Part shown: positions 34,245 to 43,333 of the stretch, in pieces | Position numbering within the stretch: position 1 is the first letter of the stretch | Layout: the number at the start of each line of letters is the position of its first letter | Assembly: GCA_038534135.1 (NCBI GenBank) | Contig: JBCAXJ010000003.1 | Span: forward strand, 62,001-126,000 | DNA length: 64,000 bases | Reading direction: 5' to 3' | Source of the DNA: Thermohalobaculum sp038534135 | GTDB lineage: Bacteria; Pseudomonadota; Alphaproteobacteria; Rhodobacterales; Rhodobacteraceae | Translations under genes and position numbers: made by a program | Notes under the pieces: model-generated | Database searches by the model: none | Told to the model about the DNA's origin: nothing | Seen by the model: only the letters and a program-made list of their open reading frames with translations

Positions 34245-34805
34245 ATGGCTGAATGGATTGAAGAAGCACTACGAGCTGGAGTTCTGATTCCAATACTCAC
34301 AGTTTTCATTGTTCCTGTTTTTTCAAAGGCTCTCGGACTCGATCTTCGATCGAGACTCAACGCAGAGCGTCGAGCGATTGCAACTGACTCAGAAACTCTG
34401 AAGAACATCGCTGAATACCGTGATGAAGATTCTGCCGAGTTGAAGGTAGTCGAGACGAAATTCAAGGAAGATCTATCGACTTCATCTGAAAGATACTTCA
34501 AACTAAAGGAGATAGCGGAGAAGAAATTTGGCTTCTGGGATGCGATAGGTTCGTTTCGCGAGAACATTGCAGTAGCATTCTTCGTTGTTTTATACGTTCT
34601 ATCCATTGTTATGACCGTATTTGGCGTCATAATTTCTCCAGTGTTCGCTTACTTGCGTAGTGATCCGGACGATTATTGGCTGATGGCAGCAGTTTTTTTT
34701 GGAGGTGCGGTGTCTTTGTATGTCATTTATACATTGGTCGAACGGCTGCTTCGGCACTTTTATCGCGTACATTTGTTCAACAAAGTAGCGAGAGGCGAAG
34801 AATGA
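34245..34805 (+). CDS. AT-rich orphan membrane protein
   Basis: 186 residues from the ATG at 34245 with GAGG upstream. An N-terminal hydrophobic segment (VLIPILTVFIVPVF), a charged helical stretch at about 40-105, then two strong transmembrane helices (IAVAFFVVLYVLSIVMTVFGVII; YWLMAAVFFGGAVSLYVIYTLV). Base composition and codon use (AAA, GAA, GAT, TTT rich) differ sharply from flanking GC-rich genes, suggesting recent acquisition. It is inserted on the opposite strand between the phosphodiesterase and the substrate-binding protein genes. Function unknown. Confidence 0.75.
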   Translation: MAEWIEEALRAGVLIPILTVFIVPVFSKALGLDLRSRLNAERRAIATDSETLKNIAEYRDEDSAELKVVETKFKEDLSTSSERYFKLKEIAEKKFGFWDAIGSFRENIAVAFFVVLYVLSIVMTVFGVIISPVFAYLRSDPDDYWLMAAVFFGGAVSLYVIYTLVERLLRHFYRVHLFNKVARGEE

Positions 34806-34864
34806 TCTGCAATCCGTGCCCGGAAATAGGGCGAATGCAGAGATGCACTCGCCCCGGACCTTAG

Positions 34865-36127
34865 TCAGCTGTCCGGCAGCAGGTCCTTGACCTCGTCGGT
34901 CAGTTCTTCCTGCAGTTCCTTCATGTCATCGAACTCGCCCGTGACGATGCCTTCGATGCCGTCATAGATGACCTGCGTGATCGCCAGGCCGTTGTCACCG
35001 GGATAGGCCTGCCAATCGCGCAGCAGCGGAAGCTGACGCACGGCGGTCGCCTTGGCCGGGTTCTCGGCATAGAAATCCGACAGGATGATCTCGTTGGCGG
35101 CCTTGTTCGGCGGCATGTAGCCAGTGGTCCGGGCCACATCTGCGGCACCTTCGCCCGAGGTGATGAACTTCAACCACTTCCAGGCCGCGTCCAACTCGGC
35201 CGGATCTTCCGAGGTTGAAACCAGCATCGCGGCGTTGCCGCCCGCCGGCAGACCCATCGGACCCGCATCGACCAGACCCGGATACTCGTTGGTCATCAGA
35301 TTGAAGTCGCCCTTGGCACGTTCGACCGCCCCGACGGCCGAGGTCGACCAGTACATCATGCCGATCTCACCGGCCGAGAACGAGGCCAGCGCGCCCTTCC
35401 ATTCCAGGTTCTGCATGTCGCAGCCGCGGAAGATGCCCTTCATGGTCTCGAGCGAGGTCAGCGCTTCGTCCGAGTCGATCACGACCGAGGCCTTGTCGAC
35501 GATCGCCTTGTCCTGGCTCCACATCAGCGCTTGCAAGAACCAGTTGCCGGTGATGTTCCAGCCCCAGAACATCGGGTTCTTGACGCCCGCCGCGCGCAGC
35601 TTGCCGCAGACCTCGACGACTTCGTCCCAGGTTTTCGGAAGCTGATCCGCCGAGGTGATCCCGGCCTTCGCCATCAGGTCCATGTTGTAGTAGCCGACCG
35701 GCAGCGAGATCGAGAACGGCAGGCCGTGGACGTTGCCGTCAAAGGTCGACAGCCCCAGCATGGCCTCGTGGTAGCCGTCCGTGGCGAAGTCGGCCTCCTT
35801 GGCGATGAACGGCTCCAGCGACTTGGCGATGCCCTTCTCGACCAGCGGCTGCTGACGGTTCAGGCCCTGCATGGTGACGTCGGGCAGCGTGCCGGCGACG
35901 GACTCGCGCAGAATGGTGTTGGTGCCGTCCTCATAGCTTTCATAAGCGGCGCGCATCTTGATCTCGATGCCGGGGTTCTCGGCATAGAATTTCGGCAGGA
36001 TCTTCTCGTAGGTCACGTCAAAGAGGTGGCTGTACGGATAGGCGAACTCGACGACGATCTTGTCCTCGGCAAATGCCGGAGCCGTCAGGCCCGCCAGCAC
36101 CGCGACGGTGGTCAGCATGCGTTTCAT
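34865..36127 (-). CDS. ABC importer substrate-binding protein, UgpB-like
   Basis: Periplasmic solute-binding protein, 420 residues from the ATG at 36127 (GAGGAG ribosome-binding site). Signal peptide MKRMLTTVAVLAGLTAPAFA. The mature part (VEFAYPYSHLFDVTYEKILPKFYAENPGIEIKMR, ADQLPKTWDEVVEVCGKLRAAG, WKWLKFITSGEG) follows the family-1 carbohydrate/glycerol-3-phosphate binding protein pattern. It is last in the importer operon, 135 bp after ugpE, with a hairpin in the gap that may set its relative mRNA level. Confidence 0.9.
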   Translation of the reverse strand: MKRMLTTVAVLAGLTAPAFAEDKIVVEFAYPYSHLFDVTYEKILPKFYAENPGIEIKMRAAYESYEDGTNTILRESVAGTLPDVTMQGLNRQQPLVEKGIAKSLEPFIAKEADFATDGYHEAMLGLSTFDGNVHGLPFSISLPVGYYNMDLMAKAGITSADQLPKTWDEVVEVCGKLRAAGVKNPMFWGWNITGNWFLQALMWSQDKAIVDKASVVIDSDEALTSLETMKGIFRGCDMQNLEWKGALASFSAGEIGMMYWSTSAVGAVERAKGDFNLMTNEYPGLVDAGPMGLPAGGNAAMLVSTSEDPAELDAAWKWLKFITSGEGAADVARTTGYMPPNKAANEIILSDFYAENPAKATAVRQLPLLRDWQAYPGDNGLAITQVIYDGIEGIVTGEFDDMKELQEELTDEVKDLLPDS

Positions 36128-36231
36128 GGGATACTCCTCTCCCCTGTCAGGTGGCGGGCGCGGGGTCCGAGACGCCAATCCAGTTCCCCGTCTCCGCCGG
36201 TTTCAACCCGCATTGCGCGGGTGCTCTGGCG

Positions 36232-36256
36232 GTAGGGTGCGCAGTGCGCACCCTAC
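36232..36256. repeat. Palindromic hairpin between ugpE-like and ugpB-like genes
   Basis: Perfect 11-bp inverted repeat GTAGGGTGCGC/GCGCACCCTAC with a 3-nt loop, just downstream of the ugpE-like stop on the minus strand. It resembles the REP-like elements dispersed in many genomes. It may protect the upstream message or attenuate transcription into the binding-protein gene. Confidence 0.7.
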
Positions 36257-36262
36257 GATCTT

Positions 36263-37291
36263 TCATTTCATGCCGGTCAGTGTGATCCCTTCGATGAACC
36301 GGCGCTGGGCCAGCAGGAAGGCAACGATCAGCGGTGTGACGATCACCGTTGCCGTCGCCATCATCGGCCCGAAGAACGAGCCGTCGGCATCTCCCTTGAA
36401 CTCGCGCAGGCCCAGCGGTGGCGTGAACAGGTCGCGGGTGCCCGTCACCACGATCCGGGGCCAGAAATAGTCGTTCCAGTGCGCCACCACGCTGAAGATC
36501 GCGAAAGCCAGCAGCGCCGGGATCGCCGTCGGCAGCATCACCTTCCAGATGATCCCGAACTCGGTCATCCCATCCATCCGCGCCGCGTCGATCAGATCGT
36601 CCGGCACCGTCATAAAGAACTGGCGCATCAGGAAGATCCCGAAGACCGAGATCGTCCATGGAATGATCAGCGCGGCGTATGTGTTGGTCAGCCCAAGCTG
36701 CGACAAGCCCAGATACAGCGGCAGCGCGATGGCGTGGACCGGGATCAGCAGGCAGAACAGCACCATCGTGAAGACGAAATCGCGGCCCTTCCAACGCAGT
36801 TTGGCCAGCGCATAAGCGCACGGGAGCGCGACCAGTACCTGGATGACGAAGATCGATGCCGTGACGATCACGCCGTTCAGCAGATACCGCAGCAGCGGGG
36901 CCTCCTGAAAGGCCATCGCGTAGTTGAAGACCGCCGGGCGCGTCGAACATGCCGCCTCAATCTCGGCCATCATGGCGGTCTTGATCTCGCGGTCGGTCTT
37001 GCCGGGGAACTGCGGACGGGCCGCTTCGATCATGGTTCGATCTGGCTCGGCCCGCTTCACGCAGCGTTCGTTGACCATCATCTCCTGGCTGCCGAAGAAC
37101 CCACCGACATTGCGCTCGATCTCGCTCGGCGCCTTCAGCGAGTAGCTCAGCATCACGTAGAACGGCAGGATCACGACCACAGCACCCAGGATCAGAACCG
37201 CGTGTTTCAAGGCCTCGGTCCAGGACCAGGATAGGGTTGATGCCCCCGTCCTCTCGCGTGCGGTGAGTGCTGTCTCAACGGCATCGGTCAT
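36263..37291 (-). CDS. ABC importer inner-membrane permease, UgpE/MalG-like
   Basis: 342 residues, longer than the usual ~280. The first helix (HAVLILGAVVVILPFYVMLSYSL) is followed by a roughly 75-residue periplasmic insert (NVGGFFGSQEMMVNERCVKRAEPDRT) before helix two, then the transmembrane domain with the EAA loop (MRQFFMTVPDDLIDAARMDGMTEFGIIWKVMLP) that contacts the ATPase. A GAAGGTG ribosome-binding site precedes the ATG. It pairs with the ugpA-like permease upstream. Confidence 0.9.
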   Translation of the reverse strand: MTDAVETALTARERTGASTLSWSWTEALKHAVLILGAVVVILPFYVMLSYSLKAPSEIERNVGGFFGSQEMMVNERCVKRAEPDRTMIEAARPQFPGKTDREIKTAMMAEIEAACSTRPAVFNYAMAFQEAPLLRYLLNGVIVTASIFVIQVLVALPCAYALAKLRWKGRDFVFTMVLFCLLIPVHAIALPLYLGLSQLGLTNTYAALIIPWTISVFGIFLMRQFFMTVPDDLIDAARMDGMTEFGIIWKVMLPTAIPALLAFAIFSVVAHWNDYFWPRIVVTGTRDLFTPPLGLREFKGDADGSFFGPMMATATVIVTPLIVAFLLAQRRFIEGITLTGMK

Positions 37292-37505
37292 GAAGCACCT
37301 TCTCTGCTAGGCGCGGAGCAGTCTTCCAACCCTCGTTCGGCACAGCCAAGCGACGCCAGACCTCCTCTCGGGGGGAGGCATCGGCGATGTCGCACGCGGC
37401 TCCCGCGATGATCCTGCGGCGAACCTTGGCTTCTGGGCCGAGCGCCGCGAAGCCCCCACCCAGACCGGTCGCCGCCCTTCGGCGCGTCGATCGACGTCTG
37501 CCCGA

Positions 37506-38426
37506 TCATGAGTAATGCACCTTGCGCTCGACGAGCCAACGCTGGGTCAGCGTCAGCATCAGCACGAAGGCGAGGAAGATCATCGTGATCGCCGAGCCCA
37601 TGCCGATCAGGTTCTGCTGGATGCCCTTCTCGAAGATCGCGAACATCATGACGTAGACTGACTTCGACGGCCCCCCGCCCTGCGGATAGAACGCCTCGAC
37701 CGTATCGAAGACCTGGAACGAGCGGATGCAGGTGATGGTCACGACAAACACCGTCGTCGGCCCCAGCATCGGCCAGGTCACCAGCCGGAAGCGCTCCCAA
37801 CCTGATTTCGCGCCGTCCATCTCGGCGGCGTGATAAAGCTCGCGCGGCACGCTGGTCAGACCCGCCAGATACAGCACCATATTGAAGCCAAAGCCCTGCC
37901 AGACGCCGATGAACGCGACCGTCCAGATCGCGTATTGCTTGTCGCCAAGCCACAGCGGGAAGGTGCGCTCGCAGCCCTCGCGGAAGAACGCGAACGTCTC
38001 CAGCCACGTCCCGCAGCCCTGCGCCAGTGTCTGGTTGATCAAACCCACCGTCGGGTGCAGCGTGAACTCCCAGACAATCGCCATGGCCAGCAAGGCGGCC
38101 ATCACCGGCAGGAAGTAGATCGTCTTGTAGACATCGCCAAACCGCCGCAGCGAGTTGATCAGCAGCGCCGCCCCCAGCCCCAGCGCCACCGACAATGGCA
38201 CAACGACCAGCACATAGGTAAAGGTCGCGACGAACATTTTCTGGAACGAGGATCGGCTAAAGATCCGATCGTAGTTCTTGTCGCCGACCCAGCGGAAGCT
38301 GTCATTGCCCAGCGAATAGTCCGTGAAAGACAATGTCGCGGCCACCCCGATCGGCAGGATCAGGATCACGATCATCAGAATGATCGCCGGCGCGACGAAC
38401 CAGATATGCGCGCGCGACTGGCGCAT
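37506..38426 (-). CDS. ABC importer inner-membrane permease, UgpA/MalF-like
   Basis: 306 residues with six transmembrane helices and the EAA loop AGLTSVPRELYHAAEMDGAKSGWERFRLVTWPML. It has a long periplasmic loop between helices two and three (TLAQGCGTWLETFAFFREGCERTFPLWLG). The ATG overlaps the ATPase stop as ATGA. A 214-bp gap with no supported gene separates it from the next permease. Confidence 0.92.
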   Translation of the reverse strand: MRQSRAHIWFVAPAIILMIVILILPIGVAATLSFTDYSLGNDSFRWVGDKNYDRIFSRSSFQKMFVATFTYVLVVVPLSVALGLGAALLINSLRRFGDVYKTIYFLPVMAALLAMAIVWEFTLHPTVGLINQTLAQGCGTWLETFAFFREGCERTFPLWLGDKQYAIWTVAFIGVWQGFGFNMVLYLAGLTSVPRELYHAAEMDGAKSGWERFRLVTWPMLGPTTVFVVTITCIRSFQVFDTVEAFYPQGGGPSKSVYVMMFAIFEKGIQQNLIGMGSAITMIFLAFVLMLTLTQRWLVERKVHYS

Positions 38427-39574
38427 CAGGCAACCGCCTTTGCCAGCTGTGGTTCATCCAGAAAGCGCAGTCGCGCGCCGTCCTTGCCGAATGCCAACGC
38501 CTTGCCGGGTTGCGGCGTGGCATGGACCGTCTGGCCGATATCAATCGATCCCGCCTGCAAAGGATCGGCCCGCACGACAATCCGATGCGCCCCCAGATCG
38601 ACATGCAGAAAGATGTCTGATCCCATGTTCTCGCGGTGCACGACCGTGCCGGACAGGATCGAGGGTCCTGCCTCGGACACCAGATCCAGATGCTCGGGCC
38701 GCAAGCCGATCCGAACAGCACCTTGCGCCGCGCCCGAAAGACGCCGGTTCAGCGTGGTTTCATATAGATGCACGCGCCCCTCGAAATCGCAGGCCGCATC
38801 CAGAACGTTGATCTTTGGCGAGCCGACGAACTGAGCGACCCTCAGATCAATCGGATCTTCATAGACGGTGGATGGCGCATGCAGTTGCAGGATCTCGCCG
38901 CCCATCATGACCGCCATGCGGTCCGACATCGTCAACGCTTCGGCCTGATCATGGGTGACATAGATGAACGTTGCATCCAGATCGCGGTGCAACTCGGCCA
39001 GTTCGGCCCGCATGTGCACGCGCAGCGCTGCGTCCAGGTTCGACAAGGGTTCATCCATCAGAAACGCCACCGGCTTGCGCACCATCGCCCGGCCCAGGGC
39101 CGCGCGCTGTCGTTGCCCGCCGGAAAGCTGCCCCGGCTTGCGCGCGAGCAACTGTTCGATCTGCAGCACCTGCGCAGTCTCGGAAACCTGCGTCGCGATC
39201 GCCTTGATCTTGTTGCCCGCAATCATCCGCCCGACGATCGGAAACCGTTCCAGGAACGAAAGCGACCGCAGGCGCAGCGGCACCGCCATGTTCTGCCCGA
39301 CCGTCAGATGCGGATAAAGCGCGTAGGACTGGAACACCATCGCCAGGTTGCGATCCGCTGGCCGGACCGTGTTGACCAGGCGGTCTCCGATATGGACATC
39401 ACCGCCGGTCTGGCTCTCTAGCCCTGCGATGATCCTCAGCAATGTGGACTTGCCGCAGCCGGAAGGACCGACAAGCGTCAGAAACTCGCCATCGCGGATG
39501 TCCAGATCGATCCCGCGCAGGACCGGCGTGTCGCTAAACGACTTGGTGATCCCAGATAGGCTGATTCCCGCCAT
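38426..39574 (-). CDS. ABC importer ATPase, UgpC/MalK-like
   Basis: 382 residues from the ATG at 39574 (GAGGAC ribosome-binding site). Walker A GPSGCGKSTLL, Q-loop VFQSYALYPHL, signature LSGGQRQRAALGRAM, Walker B VAFLMDEPLSNLDA, H-loop YVTHDQAEA, then a C-terminal OB-type regulatory (TOBE) domain with GLRPEHLDL. This is the architecture of MalK/UgpC ATPases. It is the first gene of the importer operon, divergent from the LysR regulator. Confidence 0.94.
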   Translation of the reverse strand: MAGISLSGITKSFSDTPVLRGIDLDIRDGEFLTLVGPSGCGKSTLLRIIAGLESQTGGDVHIGDRLVNTVRPADRNLAMVFQSYALYPHLTVGQNMAVPLRLRSLSFLERFPIVGRMIAGNKIKAIATQVSETAQVLQIEQLLARKPGQLSGGQRQRAALGRAMVRKPVAFLMDEPLSNLDAALRVHMRAELAELHRDLDATFIYVTHDQAEALTMSDRMAVMMGGEILQLHAPSTVYEDPIDLRVAQFVGSPKINVLDAACDFEGRVHLYETTLNRRLSGAAQGAVRIGLRPEHLDLVSEAGPSILSGTVVHRENMGSDIFLHVDLGAHRIVVRADPLQAGSIDIGQTVHATPQPGKALAFGKDGARLRFLDEPQLAKAVA

Positions 39575-39701
39575 GACGTCCTCGAATCGCCTCTGCGCTG
39601 ACGCCATTACAATTAACAAACGCCGTTATCGTTATGATGACGTCATATTAGTGTGGCTAATGAGCGGGTGAGCCTTATCGCTTCTTGGTTGTGGAACCGT
39701 C
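39575..39701. promoter_or_regulatory. Divergent promoter/operator region of the Ugp-like operon and lysR
   Basis: 127-bp AT-rich divergent gap. It contains the perfect palindrome ATGACGTCAT at 39637-39646 in an A/T-rich setting, a plausible LysR-type operator midway between the two genes. No clear -35/-10 pairs could be assigned. Confidence 0.5.
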
Positions 39702-40595
39702 ATGAAACCCAGCCCGTATCACATCGCCGCCTTCACGCAGGTCGCCCGGGCCCGCTCGTTCTCGCGCGCGGCCGAGGCGATGGGCCTGACGCAATCCGCC
39801 GTGACCCAGCATGTCGCCAAGCTGGAAAGAACCATGGGCGCGCAACTGTTTGTCCGGCGGCGGGACGGGCTGGAACTGACCTCGGCGGGGCGTGACCTGT
39901 TCGACATCTCGGACCGGATGCTGGCGTTGGAGCAGCAGATCGCGGAGAAGGTCGCGGCTTACAGCGATCTCTCCGCCGGGTCGCTCCGGATCATCGCGAA
40001 CGCGCCGCGCCCGGCAATGCCGATCCTGTCCGAGTACTCGCGCCTCTACCCGGAGGTGCAGATCTTCTTCAGTCTCGTTCCCTGGTCCGTGGCGATGGAA
40101 ACCGTTCTCGCGCGCGACGCCGACATCGCCATCATCACCGAACCCGATCCCGTCCCCGGCGCCATGGTGCTCGAGCTCGAGCGCACCTGCTACAGGGCCC
40201 GCATGCGACAGGAACACCCTTTGGCGTCTCGGCCCGAGGTCACGCTCAGCGATCTCTCCCATGAACTGCTGGTCCTGCCCGAGGACGGCTCGCTCACCCA
40301 GCGGCTCGTGCGGCAGAAGATGGCCGATCACGGACAGGCAATGCGTCGCGTGATCCAGACCGCAACCTTCCCGCTGGTGCGCGAGGCGCTGCTGCACGGC
40401 ATCGGCATCGGCGTCCTGCTGGAAAACAGCATGTTCCCATCGCGCCAACTTGTCTCGGTGCCGATCCGCGAGATGCCCGAAACCTATGGCCACTGCCTGG
40501 TCACGCCATCGGACAAGTCCGACCTGCGTGCGGTGCAGAGCTTCACGGACATCGCCCGCCAGCTTTACACAGACCCGGTGGTGCGCCGGGCTTGA
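39702..40595 (+). CDS. LysR-family transcriptional regulator
   Basis: 297 residues. N-terminal winged helix-turn-helix (HIAAFTQVARARSFSRAAEAMGLTQSAVTQHVAKLERTMGAQLFVRR) and a C-terminal periplasmic-binding-protein-like effector domain (LRIIANAPRPAMPILSEY onwards). The divergent position next to the Ugp-like importer suggests it regulates that operon in response to the transported substrate or its product. Confidence 0.93.
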   Translation: MKPSPYHIAAFTQVARARSFSRAAEAMGLTQSAVTQHVAKLERTMGAQLFVRRRDGLELTSAGRDLFDISDRMLALEQQIAEKVAAYSDLSAGSLRIIANAPRPAMPILSEYSRLYPEVQIFFSLVPWSVAMETVLARDADIAIITEPDPVPGAMVLELERTCYRARMRQEHPLASRPEVTLSDLSHELLVLPEDGSLTQRLVRQKMADHGQAMRRVIQTATFPLVREALLHGIGIGVLLENSMFPSRQLVSVPIREMPETYGHCLVTPSDKSDLRAVQSFTDIARQLYTDPVVRRA

Positions 40596-40887
40596 TAATC
40601 CTGTGTCCAAGCGTCGTGCGCGGCTCCAACATCCGACTCCTCTCCCCGCAATGGCCGGTTGTTTCTTGGGCTTGGGATCAGATCATCGCCTTACGACGAT
40701 CAGACTGTTTGTACGCGATCCAGACAGCTGGGCTCGACCGCAAGATCACGCTTTGGTCGGCTCTGAGCCCTTACTTCCGTGGATCGCATTGCGATTGGAC
40801 GGGAGTGTGAGGCGCAACGTCAGTGGATCCTTCTTACGCTTGGCCTTATACATCACTCGCTAAGAATCTAAGTTTGGAGAATTATTG

Positions 40888-41514
40888 ATGAACGAAGAGC
40901 TGTTATTCTACCGCAAAGTGACCGAGAGACGCGTGCAGTTAAATGATAGGACGTCGTCGAATTTCAACGTTCGAGCGAAGCTTTATATTCGCACTGCCGT
41001 GATTTGGGGTGAAGCGCTTACGATCAAAAGATTCCAGGAGAATGATTTTGAAATTGATCTGCTTTCAGACTCCGAGATTGTTGAAAAGGTATACGAAATT
41101 GAGGCATTTCTTGAGGAGCTAAAGGCAAAGTATATCCGAGAAATCGAGCCAAACTTGTTTAAAAATGTTATCGACTTGGACGACGACTGGAAAGCGAGGG
41201 CGACAACTCTGGTTGGCAAAATTCGGGGTATTGTTCAGAAAGCAAAGATGGCGGAAAATCTACGGGAGCCAATTTTTCGTTCACTCAATGATCTGCAAAG
41301 CCAACTCGATAAAAACAGGTCGACAGTTGAGGCGATCTCAGAAACATGGGTGCAGTTGATGAGAGCGATTGGTTGTGGCGCGAGAGAAGTCGAACCTGCA
41401 GTGAAGGTTGCCGAACGCCTCTTGAAAGACCGAGCAACGTTGGAGCAACACCAAATCGAGGAAAAAAAGAAACCGCCATCATTACCCAGCCCTCCGACCG
41501 ATGATTTGGACTAG
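40888..41514 (+). CDS. AT-rich orphan cytoplasmic protein
   Basis: 208 residues from the ATG at 40888 (GGAG upstream). Predicted soluble and almost wholly helical with charged, coiled-coil-prone stretches (EIEAFLEELKAKYIREIEPNLF) and a Pro-rich end (KKKPPSLPSPPTDDLD). No recognised domain. Its composition is much more AT-rich than its neighbours, like the gene at 34245-34805, pointing to horizontal acquisition. A 10-bp inverted repeat overlaps its stop codon. Confidence 0.7.
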   Translation: MNEELLFYRKVTERRVQLNDRTSSNFNVRAKLYIRTAVIWGEALTIKRFQENDFEIDLLSDSEIVEKVYEIEAFLEELKAKYIREIEPNLFKNVIDLDDDWKARATTLVGKIRGIVQKAKMAENLREPIFRSLNDLQSQLDKNRSTVEAISETWVQLMRAIGCGAREVEPAVKVAERLLKDRATLEQHQIEEKKKPPSLPSPPTDDLD

Positions 41515-41541
41515 GAATTTCAGATGTGAGCAAATTCCTAG
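41511..41541. terminator. Perfect 10-bp inverted repeat at the end of the AT-rich orphan gene
   Basis: CTAGGAATTT and AAATTCCTAG separated by 11 bp; the left arm includes the TAG stop codon of the 40888-41514 gene. It could be a terminator lacking a T tract, or a boundary repeat of the acquired segment. Confidence 0.45.
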
Positions 41542-41838
41542 ATGGGAGCATCCGACGGTAGCGCATCATTCCAGTAGAGCGAACGGCAGCAATCTCAGGG
41601 GCAGACCGCGAATCCGGCTGTTTTACTCAGATGGCAGCTTTGTCCCGAAAGCCGTGATTGGTGCAGAACATTGAACGCCTATCGTAGCCGGGCTGCCGTC
41701 ATCGCCCCCGCAAGTGTCGCCGTGTGATGCCGGAAACAGATTTATTGAATGTGGGATCTGTGTGCACCGCGAAACCCCAAAGCGATTGAAACCGGAATTG
41801 CAGAGCCAATCCGCCCGATCAGGTCACGATTAGTCGCG
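41542..41838. other. Gap of about 300 bp after the AT-rich orphan gene
   Basis: No supported gene. Composition returns from AT-rich to mixed. Open frames crossing it are antisense to the aminotransferase and show no domain. Nothing resembling an insertion-sequence end or tRNA was found. Confidence 0.4.
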
Positions 41839-43188
41839 TCAGAGCGTCGACAGCGCTGCATCGACAGCGTTCAGCACAGTCGCAGCCTCGTGCTCGGAAA
41901 CCACCAGCGGCGGCGACAGGATCACGTTCGCACCCGATGCGCGGACCATCGCACCGTTCTCATAGACAAGCCCCTGAACCTTCAGTCCGACATCGGGCGT
42001 GACCGGCGTCTTCGCCGCGCGGTCCGAGACCATCTCGAACGCCGTCATCAGCCCGTGCCCGCCGCGCACGTCGCCGATGATCTCGTGCTTGTCCTGCAGG
42101 GCCTTCAACCCGTTGAACAGCTGCGTCCCGCGGGCCGCGGCGTTCTCGACCACGTTCAGGCGCTTCGTCTCGGCCAGGCACGCCAGTGCTGCGGCTGCCC
42201 CGACCGGGTGCGCCGAGTATGTGTACCCATGGCCGATCGAGCCCTCGGCGCCCGCGCTCTCGAACACCTCGGCGACGGCTTCCGAGATCATCGCCGCACC
42301 GAACGGGAAGTAGCCGTTCGTGATCGCCTTCGCGGTGCACATCATGTCGGGGGCCACGCCCCAATGCCGCGATCCGCACCAGTCTCCGCAGCGCCCGAAC
42401 CCGGTGATCACCTCGTCCGCGATCATCAGGATGCCGTGCCTCGAGCAGATCTCGCGCATTCCGGGCATCAGGCTCTCGTGCGGCACATGCACACCGCCCG
42501 CGCCGAGGATCGGTTCCATGATGAAGGCGGCGATGGTGCCAGCGCCCTGAAACGCAATCTCGTCTTCGGCGGCTTGAAGGATGTGCTGCGCCAGTGCCGC
42601 CGGATCGGTGATCCCGTGCGGATCGCGATAGGGATAGGGCGCGGGCAGATGGTGACACCCGGTCAGCAGCGGCTCGTAGTTCGTCCGAAACCGGTTGTTC
42701 CCATTGACCGAGGCACCGCCGAAATGCGTGCCGTGATAGCCTTTCTTTAGGCTCAGGAACTTGGTACGTCCGGGCGCGCCCTTGATCTTGTGATACTGCC
42801 GCGCCAGCCGCAGCGCGGTCTCGACCGAGTCCGATCCGCCAGAGGTGAAGAACGCCCGTCCCATGCCCTCGGTCGCGAACCACTGGCGCAGTTCCCACGA
42901 CAGCTCGATCGCTGCATCGTTCGATGTGCCCGCAAAGGCCGAGTAATAGGGCAGCGTCTCCAACTGCTCCCGGATCGCCGCTTTGATCGGGTCGCAGGAA
43001 TAGCCCAGGTTCACGTTCCAAAGCCCCCCGACCCCGTCAACCGTGCGATGGCCGTCGATGTCGGTGATGTGGCAGCCCTCGGCCCTGGTAACGATGACCG
43101 GCACGTCCTTCTGCAGCTTTCCGGGATGCCCCATCGGGTGCCACATATGCCGCGCATTGTTCTCCTTGAGAAAATTGTCGTCCTTCAT
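41839..43188 (-). CDS. Class III (omega) aminotransferase, PLP-dependent
   Basis: 449 residues, the usual length. Motifs: HMWHPMGHPGK at the N-terminus; FFTSGGSDSVETALRLARQYH (cofactor phosphate site); YHGTHFGGASVNGN; the PLP-ring Asp in LMIADEVITGFGR; and the Schiff-base Lys in MMCTAKAITNGYFPFGAAM. Members transaminate beta-alanine, putrescine, GABA or taurine to pyruvate; the substrate is not assignable here. It is divergent from the Tm-1-like gene with a 145-bp gap. Confidence 0.93.
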   Translation of the reverse strand: MKDDNFLKENNARHMWHPMGHPGKLQKDVPVIVTRAEGCHITDIDGHRTVDGVGGLWNVNLGYSCDPIKAAIREQLETLPYYSAFAGTSNDAAIELSWELRQWFATEGMGRAFFTSGGSDSVETALRLARQYHKIKGAPGRTKFLSLKKGYHGTHFGGASVNGNNRFRTNYEPLLTGCHHLPAPYPYRDPHGITDPAALAQHILQAAEDEIAFQGAGTIAAFIMEPILGAGGVHVPHESLMPGMREICSRHGILMIADEVITGFGRCGDWCGSRHWGVAPDMMCTAKAITNGYFPFGAAMISEAVAEVFESAGAEGSIGHGYTYSAHPVGAAAALACLAETKRLNVVENAAARGTQLFNGLKALQDKHEIIGDVRGGHGLMTAFEMVSDRAAKTPVTPDVGLKVQGLVYENGAMVRASGANVILSPPLVVSEHEAATVLNAVDAALSTL

Positions 43189-43282
43189 GGTGCGGCCTTT
43201 CGGGAGAGCGATGGGATCGCCCTAAAGTTTGACAGCAAGCCGGGAAGGCGACAATCGTTTTCGGCCCGCCTGACATGCGTGT

Positions 43283-43303
43283 CCTGACAGGGGTGTATTG
43301 ACC
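43283..43303 (+). repeat. Left copy of an exact 21-bp direct repeat flanking the Tm-1-like gene
   Basis: The 21-bp sequence beginning CCTGACAGGGGTGTATTGAC also occurs at 44571-44591, where it includes the stop codon of the Tm-1-like gene. The copies are 1288 bp apart. The left copy is 30 bp before the gene's ATG. Confidence 0.95.
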
Positions 43304-43333
43304 ATATTGCAACGGTGACGTGGCGGAGGATCC

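Noticed and set aside
40592..40810. Possible transposase fragment between lysR and the AT-rich gene
   Set aside because: Short frame with no DDE, HTH or IS-end features; nothing recognisable.
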